Source: Ptiloglossa arizonensis
Lineage: Eukaryota > Arthropoda > Insecta > Hymenoptera > Colletidae
Direction of reading: 5' to 3'
DNA: 64,000 nucleotides
NCBI RefSeq assembly: GCF_051014685.1
Contig: NW_027478895.1
Span: forward strand, 1 to 64,000
Position 1 is the stretch's first letter. Each line of letters starts with the position of its first letter. The notes beneath the pieces were generated by a model. The model saw nothing but the letters and a program-made list of their open reading frames with translations. It did no database searches and had not been told where the DNA came from. This document shows positions 25,693 to 38,214 of the stretch, piece by piece. The translations under genes and the position numbers were made by a program.

Positions 25693-28600
25693 AGGTGCAA
25701 TAGGAATTTTTGGGTTAGGTCAATCCGTTCGCGAGATATGGGAGTTTGAAGCCAAGAAATGCTTGAGAAAGCAAAAAAATTTTTCGCAATTCTGCTGCTC
25801 CAAACGCTTAACCAGAATGGCCTAGGGAAAAAATACACATACCGTTGTAATCGGGCGAGTTTCTACTTTCAGATGCAATAGGAATTTTTGGGATAAGTCA
25901 ATCCGTTCGCGAGATATGAGACTTTGAAGCCAAGAAATGGTTGAGAAGGCAAAAAATTTTTCGCAATTCTGCTGCTCCAAACGCTTAACCAGAATGGCCT
26001 AGGGAAAAAATACACATACCGTTGTAATCGGGCGAGTTTCTACTTTCAGGTGCAATAGGAATTTTTGGGTTAGGTCAATCCGTTCGCGAGATATGGGAGT
26101 TTGAAGCCAAGAAATGGTAGAGAAGGCAAAAAATTTTTCGCAATTCTGCTGCTCCAAACGCTTAACCAGAATTGCCTAGGGAAAAAATACACACACCGTT
26201 GTAATCGGGCGAGTTTCTACTTTCAGATGCAACAGGAATTTTTGGGTTAGGTCAATCCGTTCGCGAGATGTGGGAGTTTGAAGCTAAGAAATGGTTGAGA
26301 AGGCAAAAAATTTTTCGCACTTCTGCTGCTTCAAACGCTTAACCAGAATGGCCTAGGAAAAAAATACACATACCGTTGTAATCGGGCGAGTTTCTACTTT
26401 CAGATGCAATAGGAATTTTTGGGTTAGGTCAATCCGTTCGCGAGATATGGGACTTTGAAGCCAAGAAATGGTTGAGAAGGCAAAAAATTTTTCGCAATTC
26501 TGCTGCTCCAAACGCTTAACCAGAATGGCCTAGGGAAAAAATACACATACCGTTGTAATCGGGCGAGTTTCTACTTTCAGGTGTAATAGGAATTTTTGGG
26601 TTAGGTCAATCCGTTCGCGAGATATGGGAGTTTGAAGCCAAGAAATGCTTGAGAAAGCAAAAAAATTTTTCGCAATTCTGCTGCTCCAAACGCTTAACCA
26701 GAATGGCCTAGGGAAAAAATACACATACCCTTGTAATCGGGCGAGTTTCTACTTTCAGATACAATAGGAATTTTTGGGTTAGGTCAATCCGTTCGCGAGA
26801 TATGGGAGTTTGAAGCCAAGAAATGGTAGAGAGGGCAAAAAATTTTTCGCAATTCTGCTGCTCCAAACGCTTAACCAGGATAGCCTAGGGAAAAAATACA
26901 CATACCGTTGTAATCGGGCGAGTTTCTACTTTCAGGTGCAATAGGAATTTTTGGGTTAGGTCAATCCGTTCGCGAGATATGGGAGTTTGAAGCCAAGAAA
27001 TGCTTGAGAAAGCAAAAAATTTTTCGCAATTCTGCTGCTCCAAACGCTTAACCAGAATGGCCTAGGGAAAAAATACACATACCGTTGTAATCGGGCGAGT
27101 TTCTACTTTCAGATGCAATAGGAATTTTTGGGTTAGGTCAATCCGTTCGCGAGATATGGGACTTTGAAGCCAAGAAATGGTTGAGAAGGCAAAAAATTTT
27201 TCGCAATTCTGCTGCTCCAAACGCTTAACCAGAATGGCCTAAGGGAAAAATACACGTACCGTTGTAATCGGGCGAGTTTCTACTTTCAGATGCAATAGGA
27301 ACTTTTGGGTTAGGTCAATCCGTTCGCAAGATATGGGAGTTTGAAGCCAAGAAATGCTTGAGAAAGCAAAAAATTTTTCGCAATTCTGCTGCTCCAAACG
27401 CTTAACCAGAATGGCCTAGGGAAAAAATACACATACCCTTGTAATCGGGCGAGTTTCTACTTTCAGATGCAATAGGAATTTTTGGGTTAGGTCAATCCGT
27501 TCGCGAGATATGGGACTTTGAAGCCAAGAAATGGTTGAGAAGGCAAAAAATTTTTCGCAATTCTGCTGCTCCAAACGCTTAACCAGAATGGCCTAGGGAA
27601 AAAATACACATACCGTTGTAATCGGGCGAGTTTCTACTTTCAGGTGCAATAGGAATTTTTGGGTTAGGTCAATCCGTTCGCGAGATATGGGAGTTTGAAG
27701 CCAAGAAATGGTAGAGAAGGCAAAAAATTTTTCGCAATTCTGCTGCTCCAAACGCTTAACCAGAATGGCCTAGGGAAAAAATACACATACCCTTGTAATC
27801 GGGCGAGTTTCTACTTTCAGATACAATAGGAATTTTTGGGTTAGGTCAATCCGTTCGCGAGATATGGGAGTTTGAAGCCAAGAAATGGTAGAGAGGGCAA
27901 AAAATTTTTCGCAATTCTGCTGCTCCAAACGCTTAACCAGAATAGCCTAGGGAAAAAATACACATACCGTTGTAATCGGGCGAGTTTCTACTTTCAGGTG
28001 CAATAGGAATTTTTGGGTTAGGTCAATCCGTTCGCGAGATATGGGAGTTTGAAGCCAAGAAATGCTTGAGAAAGCAAAAAATTTTTCGCAATTCTGCTGC
28101 TCCAAACGCTTAACCAGAATGGCCTAGGGAAAAAATACACATACCCTTGTAATCGGGCGAGTTTCTACTTTCAGATGCAATAGGAATTTTTGGGTTAGGT
28201 CAATCCGTTCGCGAGATATGGGAGTTTGAAACCAAGAAATGGTAGAGAAGGCAAAAAATTTTTCGCAATTCTGCTGCTCCAAACGCTTAACCAGAATGCC
28301 CTAGGGAAAAAATACACATACCGTTGAAATCGGGCGAGTTTCTACTTTCAGATGCAATAGGAAATTTTGGATTACGTCAATCCGTTCGCGAGATATGGGA
28401 GTTTGAAGCTAAGGAATGGTTGAGAAGAAAACAAATTTTTCGCACTTCTGCTGCTCCAAACGCTTAATCAGAATGGCCTAGGGAAAAAATACACACACCG
28501 TTGTAATCGGGCGAGTTTCTACTTTCAGATGCAATAGGAATTTTTGGGTTAGGTCAATCCGTTCGCGAGATATGGGAGTTTGAAGCCAAGAAATGCTTGA

Positions 28601-29139
28601 GAAAGCAAAAAAATTTTTCGCAATTCTGCTGCTCCAAACGCTTAACCAGAATGGCCTAGGGAAAAAATACACATACCCTTGTAATCGGGCGAGTTTCTAC
28701 TTTCAGATACAATAGGAATTTTTGGGTTAGGTCAATCCGTTCGCGAGATATGGGAGTTTGAAGCCAAGAAATGGTAGAGAGGGCAAAAAATTTTTCGCAA
28801 TTCTGCTGCTCCAAACGCTTAACCAGAATAGCCTAGGGAAAAAATACACATACCGTTGTAATCGGGCGAGTTTCTACTTTCAGGTGCAATAGGAATTTTT
28901 GGGTTAGGTCAATCCGTTCGCGAGATATGGGAGTTTGAAGCCAAGAAATGCTTGAGAAAGCAAAAAATTTTTCGCAATTCTGCTGCTCCAAACGCTTAAC
29001 CAGAATGGCCTAGGGAAAAAATACACATACCCTTGTAATCGGGCGAGTTTCTACTTTCAGATGCAATAGGAATTTTTGGGTTAGGTCAATCCGTTCGCGA
29101 GATATGGGAGTTTGAAACCAAGAAATGGTAGAGAAGGCA
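25693..29139 (+). repeat. Satellite region with 178-bp A7T5 monomers
   Basis: This region introduces monomers with an extra A in the central tract (A7T5), at 25773, 26659 and 28607; further copies are at 29847, 30733, 33566 and 36399. All seven sit in GCTTGAGAAAGC-type monomers, so they descend from one insertion. The first two are 886 bp apart (5 x 177 + 1). Other subtypes present are GATACAATAGG, GTAGAGAGGGC and GGCCTAAGGG (about 27239). Confidence 0.8.
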
Positions 29140-30025
29140 AAAAATTTTTCGCAATTCTGCTGCTCCAAACGCTTAACCAGAATGGCCTAGGGAAAAAATA
29201 CACACACCGTTGTAATCGGGCGAGTTTCTACTTTCAGATGCAATAGGAATTTTTGGGATAAGTCAATCCGTTCGCGAGATATGAGACTTTGAAGCCAAGA
29301 AATGGTTGAGAAGGCAAAAAATTTTTCGCAATTCTGCTGCTCCAAACGCTTAACCAGAATGGCCTAGGGAAAAAATACACATACCGTTGTAATCGGGCGA
29401 GTTTCTACTTTCAGATGAAATAGGAAATTTTGGGTTACGTCAATCCGTTCGCGAGATATGGGAGTTTGAAGCTAAGAAATGGTTGAGAAGACAACAAATT
29501 TTTCGCACTTCTGCTGCTCCAAACGCTTAACCAGAATGGCCTAGGAAAAAAATACACATACCGTTGTAATCGGGCGAGTTTCTACTTTCAGATGCAATAG
29601 GAATTTTTGGGTTAGGTCAATCCGTTCGCGAGATATGGGACTTTGAAGCCAAGAAATGGTTGAGAAGGCAAAAAATTTTTCGCAATTCTGCTGCTCCAAA
29701 CGCTTAACCAGAATGGCCTAGGGAAAAAATACACATACCGTTGTAATCGGGCGAGTTTCTACTTTCAGGTGTAATAGGAATTTTTGGGTTAGGTCAATCC
29801 GTTCGCGAGATATGGGAGTTTGAAGCCAAGAAATGCTTGAGAAAGCAAAAAAATTTTTCGCAATTCTGCTGCTCCAAACGCTTAACCAGAATGGCCTAGG
29901 GAAAAAATACACATACCCTTGTAATCGGGCGAGTTTCTACTTTCAGATACAATAGGAATTTTTGGGTTAGGTCAATCCGTTCGCGAGATATGGGAGTTTG
30001 AAGCCAAGAAATGGTAGAGAGGGCA
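29140..30025 (+). repeat. 886-bp tandem duplication, copy A (5 monomers)
   Basis: The copy aligns to 30026-30900 at an offset of 886 bp, which is 5 x 177 plus the extra A of one A7T5 monomer. A private marker, CAGATGAAATAGG, occurs only in these two copies as far as I saw (29415 and 30301). Confidence 0.82.
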
Positions 30026-30900
30026 AAAAATTTTTCGCAATTCTGCTGCTCCAAACGCTTAACCAGAATGGCCTAGGGAAAAAATACACACACCGTTGTA
30101 ATCGGGCGAGTTTCTACTTTCAGATGCAATAGGAATTTTTGGGATAAGTCAATCCGTTCGCGAGATATGAGACTTTGGAGCCAAGAAATGGTTGAGAAGG
30201 CAAAAAATTTTTCGCAATTCTGCTGCTCCAAACGCTTAACCAGAATGGCCTAGGGAAAAAATACACATACCGTTGTAATCGGGCGAGTTTCTACTTTCAG
30301 ATGAAATAGGAAATTTTGGGTTACGTCAATCCGTTCGCGAGATATGGGAGTTTGAAGCTAAGAAATGGTTGAGAAGACAACAAATTTTTCGCACTTCTGC
30401 TGCTCCAAACGCTTAACCAGAATGGCCTAGGAAAAAAATACACATACCGTTGTAATCGGGCGAGTTTCTACTTTCAGATGCAATAGGAATTTTTGGGTTA
30501 GGTCAATCCGTTCGCGAGATATGGGACTTTGAAGCCAAGAAATGGTTGAGAAGGCAAAAAATTTTTCGCAATTCTGCTGCTCCAAACGCTTAACCAGAAT
30601 GGCCTAGGGAAAAAATACACATACCGTTGTAATCGGGCGAGTTTCTACTTTCAGGTGTAATAGGAATTTTTGGGTTAGGTCAATCCGTTCGCGAGATATG
30701 GGAGTTTGAAGACAAGAAATGCTTGAGAAAGCAAAAAAATTTTTCGCAATTCTGCTGCTCCAAACGCTTAACCAGAATGGCCTAGGGAAAAAATACACAT
30801 ACCCTTGTAATCGGGCGAGTTTCTACTTTCAGATACAATAGGAATTTTTGGGTTAGGTCAATCCGTTCGCGAGATATGGGAGTTTGAAGCCAAGAAATGG
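30026..30900 (+). repeat. 886-bp tandem duplication, copy B
   Basis: This is the second copy of the unit at 29140-30025. It differs at a few positions, for example TTTGGAGCC near 30177 and GAAGACAAG near 30711. The GAAGACAAG change is also present at 33544 in the following 2833-bp duplication, so the 886-bp event came before the 2833-bp event. This entry overlaps the next unit because the duplications are nested. Confidence 0.8.
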
Positions 30901-33369
30901 TTGAGAAGGCAAAAAATTTTTCGCAATTCTGCTGCTCCAAACGCTTAACCAGAATGGCCTAAGGGAAAAATACACGTACCGTTGTAATCGGGCGAGTTTC
31001 TACTTTCAGATGCAATAGGAACTTTTGGGTTAGGTCAATCCGTTCGCAAGATATGGGAGTTTGAAGCCAAGAAATGCTTGAGAAAGCAAAAAATTTTTCG
31101 CAATTCTGCTGCTCCAAACACTTAACCAGAATGGCCTAGGGAAAAAATACACATACCCTTGTAATCGGGCGAGATTCTACTTTCAGATGCAATAGGAATT
31201 TTTGGGTTAGGTCAATCCGTACGCGAGATATGGGACTTTGAAGCCAAGAAATGGTTGAGAAGGCAAACAATTTTTCGCAATTCTGCTGCTCCAAACGCTT
31301 AACCAGAATGGCCTAGGGAAAAAATACACATACCGTTGTAATCGGGCGAGTTTCTACTTTCAGGTGCAATAGGAATTTTTGGGTTAGGTCAATCCGTTCG
31401 CGAGATATGGGAGTTTGAAGCCAAGAAATGGTAGAGAAGGCAAAAAATTTTTCGCAATTCTGCTGCTCCAAACGCTTAACCAGAATGGCCTCGGGAAAAA
31501 ATACACACACCGTTGTAATCGGGCGAGTTTCTACTTTCAGATGCAACAGGAATTTTTGGGTTAGGTCAATCCGTTCGCGAGATATGGTAGTTTGAAGCTA
31601 AGAAATGGTTGAGAAGGCAAAAAATTTTTCGCATTTCTGCTGCTCCAAACGCTTAACCAGAATGGCCTAGGAAAAAAATACACATACCGTTGTAATCGGG
31701 CGAGTTTCTACTTTCAGATGCAATAGGAATTTTTGGGTTAGGTCAATCCGTTCGCGAGATATGGGACTTTGAAGCCAAGAAATGGTTGAGAAGGCAAAAA
31801 ATTTTTCGCAATTCTGCTGCTCCAAACGCTTAACCAGAATGGCCTCGGGAAAAAATACACACACCGTTGTAATCGGGCGAGTTTCTACTTTCAGATGCAA
31901 CAGGAATTTTTGGGTTAGGTCAATCCGTTCGCGAGATATGGGAGTTTGAAGCTAAGAAATGGTTGAGAAGGCAAAAAATTTTTCGCACTTCTGCTGCTCC
32001 AAACGCTTAACCAGAATGGCCTAGGAAAAAAATACACATACCGTTGTAATCGGGCGAGTTTCTACTTTCAGATGCAATAGGAATTTTTGGGTTAGGTCAA
32101 TCCGTTCGCGAGATATGGGACTTTGAAGCCAAGAAATGGTTGAGAAGGCAAAAAATTTTTCGCAATTCTGCTGCTCCAAACGCTTAACCAGAATGGCCTA
32201 GGGAAAAAATACACATACCGTTGTAATCGGGCGAGTTTCTACTTTCAGGTGTAATAGGAATTTTTGGGTTAGGTCAATCCGTTCGCGAGATATGGGAGTT
32301 TGAAGCCAAGAAATGCTTGAGAAAGCAAAAAATTTTTAGCAATTCTGCTGCTCCAAACGCTTAACCAGAATCGCCTAGGGAAAAAATACACATACCCTTG
32401 TAATCGGGCGAGTTTCTACTTTCAGATGCAATAGGAATTTTTGGGTTAGGTCAATCCGTTCGCGAGATATGGGAGTTTGAAACCAAGAAATGGTAGAGAA
32501 GGCAAAAAATTTTTCGCAATTCTGCTGCTCCAAACGCTTAACCAGAATGCCCTAGGGAAAAAATACACATACCGTTGAAATCGGGCGAGTTTCTACTTTC
32601 AGATGCAATAGGAAATTTTGGATTACGTCAATCCGTTCGCGAGATATGGGAGTTTGAAGCTAAGAAATGGTTGAGAAGACAAAAAATTTTTCGCACTTCT
32701 GCTGCTCCAAACGCTTAACCAGAATGGCCTAGGGAAAAAATACACATACCGTTGTAATCGGGCGAGTTTCTACTTTCAGATGCAATAGGAATTTTTGGGT
32801 TAGGTCAATCCGTTCGCGAGATATGGGACTTTGAAGCCAAGAAATGGTTGAGAAGGCAAAAAATTTTTCGCAAGTCTGCTGCTCCAAACGCTTAACCAGA
32901 ATGGCCTAGGGAAAAAATACACACACCGTTGTTATCGGGCGAGTTTCTACTTTCAGGTGCAATAGGAATTTTTGGGTTAGGTCAATCCGTTCGCGAGATA
33001 TGGGAGTTTGAAGCCAAGAAATGCTTGAGAAAGCAAAAAATTTTTCGCAAATCTGCTGCTCCAAACGCTTAACCAGAATGGCCTAGGGAAAAAATACACA
33101 TACCCTTGTAATCGGGCGAGTTTCTACTTTCAGATGCAATAGGAATTTTTGGGTTAGGTCAATCCGTTCGCGAGATATGGGAGTTTGAAGCCAAGAAATG
33201 GTAGAGAAGGCAAAAAATTTTTCGCAATTCTGCTGCTCCAAACGCTTAACCAGAATGGCCTAGGGAAAAAATACACACACCGTTGTAATCGGGCGAGTTT
33301 CTACTTTCAGATGCAACAGGAATTTTTGGGTTAGGTCAATCCGTTCGCGAGATATGGGAGTTTGAAGCT
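30537..33369 (+). repeat. 2833-bp tandem duplication, copy A (16 monomers + 1 bp)
   Basis: The copy aligns to 33370-36202 at an offset of 2833 bp. Shared private variants include CCAAACACTTAACC, CCGTACGCGAG, ATATGGTAGTTTG, CGCATTTCTG, TTTTTAGCAATT and CGCAAATCTG. The length is 16 x 177 plus the extra A of the A7T5 monomer at 30733. I saw no difference between copies at the markers compared. Confidence 0.88.
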
Positions 33370-36202
33370 AAGAAATGGTTGAGAAGGCAAAAAATTTTTC
33401 GCAATTCTGCTGCTCCAAACGCTTAACCAGAATGGCCTAGGGAAAAAATACACATACCGTTGTAATCGGGCGAGTTTCTACTTTCAGGTGTAATAGGAAT
33501 TTTTGGGTTAGGTCAATCCGTTCGCGAGATATGGGAGTTTGAAGACAAGAAATGCTTGAGAAAGCAAAAAAATTTTTCGCAATTCTGCTGCTCCAAACGC
33601 TTAACCAGAATGGCCTAGGGAAAAAATACACATACCCTTGTAATCGGGCGAGTTTCTACTTTCAGATACAATAGGAATTTTTGGGTTAGGTCAATCCGTT
33701 CGCGAGATATGGGAGTTTGAAGCCAAGAAATGGTTGAGAAGGCAAAAAATTTTTCGCAATTCTGCTGCTCCAAACGCTTAACCAGAATGGCCTAAGGGAA
33801 AAATACACGTACCGTTGTAATCGGGCGAGTTTCTACTTTCAGATGCAATAGGAACTTTTGGGTTAGGTCAATCCGTTCGCAAGATATGGGAGTTTGAAGC
33901 CAAGAAATGCTTGAGAAAGCAAAAAATTTTTCGCAATTCTGCTGCTCCAAACACTTAACCAGAATGGCCTAGGGAAAAAATACACATACCCTTGTAATCG
34001 GGCGAGATTCTACTTTCAGATGCAATAGGAATTTTTGGGTTAGGTCAATCCGTACGCGAGATATGGGACTTTGAAGCCAAGAAATGGTTGAGAAGGCAAA
34101 CAATTTTTCGCAATTCTGCTGCTCCAAACGCTTAACCAGAATGGCCTAGGGAAAAAATACACATACCGTTGTAATCGGGCGAGTTTCTACTTTCAGGTGC
34201 AATAGGAATTTTTGGGTTAGGTCAATCCGTTCGCGAGATATGGGAGTTTGAAGCCAAGAAATGGTAGAGAAGGCAAAAAATTTTTCGCAATTCTGCTGCT
34301 CCAAACGCTTAACCAGAATGGCCTCGGGAAAAAATACACACACCGTTGTAATCGGGCGAGTTTCTACTTTCAGATGCAACAGGAATTTTTGGGTTAGGTC
34401 AATCCGTTCGCGAGATATGGTAGTTTGAAGCTAAGAAATGGTTGAGAAGGCAAAAAATTTTTCGCATTTCTGCTGCTCCAAACGCTTAACCAGAATGGCC
34501 TAGGAAAAAAATACACATACCGTTGTAATCGGGCGAGTTTCTACTTTCAGATGCAATAGGAATTTTTGGGTTAGGTCAATCCGTTCGCGAGATATGGGAC
34601 TTTGAAGCCAAGAAATGGTTGAGAAGGCAAAAAATTTTTCGCAATTCTGCTGCTCCAAACGCTTAACCAGAATGGCCTCGGGAAAAAATACACACACCGT
34701 TGTAATCGGGCGAGTTTCTACTTTCAGATGCAACAGGAATTTTTGGGTTAGGTCAATCCGTTCGCGAGATATGGGAGTTTGAAGCTAAGAAATGGTTGAG
34801 AAGGCAAAAAATTTTTCGCACTTCTGCTGCTCCAAACGCTTAACCAGAATGGCCTAGGAAAAAAATACACATACCGTTGTAATCGGGCGAGTTTCTACTT
34901 TCAGATGCAATAGGAATTTTTGGGTTAGGTCAATCCGTTCGCGAGATATGGGACTTTGAAGCCAAGAAATGGTTGAGAAGGCAAAAAATTTTTCGCAATT
35001 CTGCTGCTCCAAACGCTTAACCAGAATGGCCTAGGGAAAAAATACACATACCGTTGTAATCGGGCGAGTTTCTACTTTCAGGTGTAATAGGAATTTTTGG
35101 GTTAGGTCAATCCGTTCGCGAGATATGGGAGTTTGAAGCCAAGAAATGCTTGAGAAAGCAAAAAATTTTTAGCAATTCTGCTGCTCCAAACGCTTAACCA
35201 GAATCGCCTAGGGAAAAAATACACATACCCTTGTAATCGGGCGAGTTTCTACTTTCAGATGCAATAGGAATTTTTGGGTTAGGTCAATCCGTTCGCGAGA
35301 TATGGGAGTTTGAAACCAAGAAATGGTAGAGAAGGCAAAAAATTTTTCGCAATTCTGCTGCTCCAAACGCTTAACCAGAATGCCCTAGGGAAAAAATACA
35401 CATACCGTTGAAATCGGGCGAGTTTCTACTTTCAGATGCAATAGGAAATTTTGGATTACGTCAATCCGTTCGCGAGATATGGGAGTTTGAAGCTAAGAAA
35501 TGGTTGAGAAGACAAAAAATTTTTCGCACTTCTGCTGCTCCAAACGCTTAACCAGAATGGCCTAGGGAAAAAATACACATACCGTTGTAATCGGGCGAGT
35601 TTCTACTTTCAGATGCAATAGGAATTTTTGGGTTAGGTCAATCCGTTCGCGAGATATGGGACTTTGAAGCCAAGAAATGGTTGAGAAGGCAAAAAATTTT
35701 TCGCAAGTCTGCTGCTCCAAACGCTTAACCAGAATGGCCTAGGGAAAAAATACACACACCGTTGTTATCGGGCGAGTTTCTACTTTCAGGTGCAATAGGA
35801 ATTTTTGGGTTAGGTCAATCCGTTCGCGAGATATGGGAGTTTGAAGCCAAGAAATGCTTGAGAAAGCAAAAAATTTTTCGCAAATCTGCTGCTCCAAACG
35901 CTTAACCAGAATGGCCTAGGGAAAAAATACACATACCCTTGTAATCGGGCGAGTTTCTACTTTCAGATGCAATAGGAATTTTTGGGTTAGGTCAATCCGT
36001 TCGCGAGATATGGGAGTTTGAAGCCAAGAAATGGTAGAGAAGGCAAAAAATTTTTCGCAATTCTGCTGCTCCAAACGCTTAACCAGAATGGCCTAGGGAA
36101 AAAATACACACACCGTTGTAATCGGGCGAGTTTCTACTTTCAGATGCAACAGGAATTTTTGGGTTAGGTCAATCCGTTCGCGAGATATGGGAGTTTGAAG
36201 CT
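33370..36202 (+). repeat. 2833-bp tandem duplication, copy B
   Basis: This is the second copy of the unit at 30537-33369, directly adjacent to it. Identity continues a little past the unit, to about 36320, where a third copy would have GGTGTAATAGG but the sequence has GATGCAATAGG. The array therefore holds just over two copies here. Confidence 0.88.
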
Positions 36203-36415
36203 AAGAAATGGTTGAGAAGGCAAAAAATTTTTCGCAATTCTGCTGCTCCAAACGCTTAACCAGAATGGCCTAGGGAAAAAATACACATACCGTTGTAATC
36301 GGGCGAGTTTCTACTTTCAGATGCAATAGGAAATTTTGGGTTACGTCAATCCGTTCGCGAGATATGGGAGTTTGAAGCCAAGAAATGCTTGAGAAAGCAA
36401 AAAAATTTTTCGCAA
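36203..36415 (+). repeat. Junction monomer between the 2833-bp and 885-bp blocks
   Basis: About 1.2 monomers of ordinary satellite, including the last A7T5 tract at 36399. No other feature is visible. Confidence 0.75.
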
Positions 36416-37300
36416 TTCTGCTGCTCCAAACGCTTAACCAGAATGGCCTAGGGAAAAAATACACGTACCCTTGTAATCGGGCGAGTTTCTACTTTCAGAT
36501 GCAATAGGAATTTTTGGGTTAGGTCAATCCGTTCGCGAGATATGGGAGTTTGAAACCAAGAAATGGTAGAGAAGGCAAAAAATTTTTCGCACTTCTGCTG
36601 CTCCAAACGCTTAACCAGAATGGCCTAGGGAAAAAATACACATACCGTTGTAATCGGGCGAGTTTCTACTTTCAGACGCAACAGGAATTTTTGGGTTAGG
36701 TCAATCCGTTCGCGAGATATGGGAGTTTGAAGCCAAGATGTGGTTGAGAAGGCAAAAAATTTTTCGCTATTCTGATGCTCCAAACGCTTAACCAGAATGG
36801 CCTAGGGAAAAAATACACATACCGTTGTAATCGGGCGAGTTTCTACTTTCAGATGCAACAGGAATTTTTGGGTTAGGTCAATCCGTTCGCGAGATATGGG
36901 AGTTTGAAGCTAAGAAATGGTTGAGAAGGCAAAAAATTTTTCGCAATTCTGCTGCTCCAAACGCTTAACCAGAATGGCCTAGGGAAAAAATACACATACC
37001 GTTGTAATCGTGCGAGTTTCTACTTTCAGATGCAATAGGAATTTTTGGGATAAGTCAATCCGTTCGCGAGGTATGAGACTTTGAAGCCAAGAAATGGTTG
37101 AGAAGGCAAAAAATTTTTCGCAATTCTGCTGCTCCAAACGCTTAACCAGAATGGCCTAGGGAAAAAATACACATACCGTTGTAATCGGGCGAGTTTCTAC
37201 TTTCAGATGCAATAGGAAATTTTGGGTTACGTCAATCCGTTCGCGAGATATGGGAGTTTGAAGCTAAGAAATGGTTGAGAAGACAACAAATTTTTCGCAC
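36416..37300 (+). repeat. 885-bp tandem duplication, copy A (5 monomers)
   Basis: The copy aligns to 37301-38214 at an offset of 885 bp (5 x 177). Shared private markers are ACACGTACCC (36461 and 37346), CGTGCGAG (37009 and 37894) and GAGGTATGAG. This is the first place the AAGATGTGGTTG / TTCTGATGCTCC monomer subtype appears; it then dominates to the right. Confidence 0.85.
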
Positions 37301-38214
37301 TTCTGCTGCTCCAAACGCTTAACCAGAATGGCCTAGGGAAAAAATACACGTACCCTTGTAATCGGGCGAGTTTCTACTTTCAGATGCAATAGGAATTTTT
37401 GGGTTAGGTCAATCCGTTCGCGAGATATGGGAGTTTGAAACCAAGAAATGGTAGAGAAGGCAAAAAATTTTTCGCACTTCTGCTGCTCCAAACGCTTAAC
37501 CAGAATGGCCTAGGGAAAAAATACACATACCGTTGTAATCGGGCGAGTTTCTACTTTCAGACGCAACAGGAATTTTTGGGTTAGGTCAATCCGTTCGCGA
37601 GATATGGGAGTTTGAAGCCAAGATGTGGTTGAGAAGGCAAAAAATTTTTCGCTATTCTGATGCTCCAAACGCTTAACCAGAATGGCCTAGGGAAAAAATA
37701 CACATACCGTTGTAATCGGGCGAGTTTCTACTTTCAGATGCAACAGGAATTTTTGGGTTAGGTCAATCCGTTCGCGAGATATGGGAGTTTGAAGCTAAGA
37801 AATGGTTGAGAAGGCAAAAAATTTTTCGCAATTCTGCTGCTCCAAACGCTTAACCAGAATGGCCTAGGGAAAAAATACACATACCGTTGTAATCGTGCGA
37901 GTTTCTACTTTCAGATGCAATAGGAATTTTTGGGATAAGTCAATCCGTTCGCGAGGTATGAGACTTTGAAGCCAAGAAATGGTTGAGAAGGCAAAAAATT
38001 TTTCGCAATTCTGCTGCTCCAAACGCTTAACCAGAATGGCCTAGGGAAAAAATACACATACCGTTGTAATCGGGCGAGTTTCTACTTTCAGATGCAATAG
38101 GAAATTTTGGGTTACGTCAATCCGTTCGCGAGATATGGGAGTTTGAAGCTAAGAAATGGTTGAGAAGACAACAAATTTTTCGCACTTCTGCTGCTCCAAA
38201 CGCTTAACCAGAAT
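37301..38214 (+). repeat. 885-bp tandem duplication, copy B
   Basis: This is the second copy of the 5-monomer unit. It ends where GAATAGCC (38215) replaces GAATGGCC. Confidence 0.85.
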
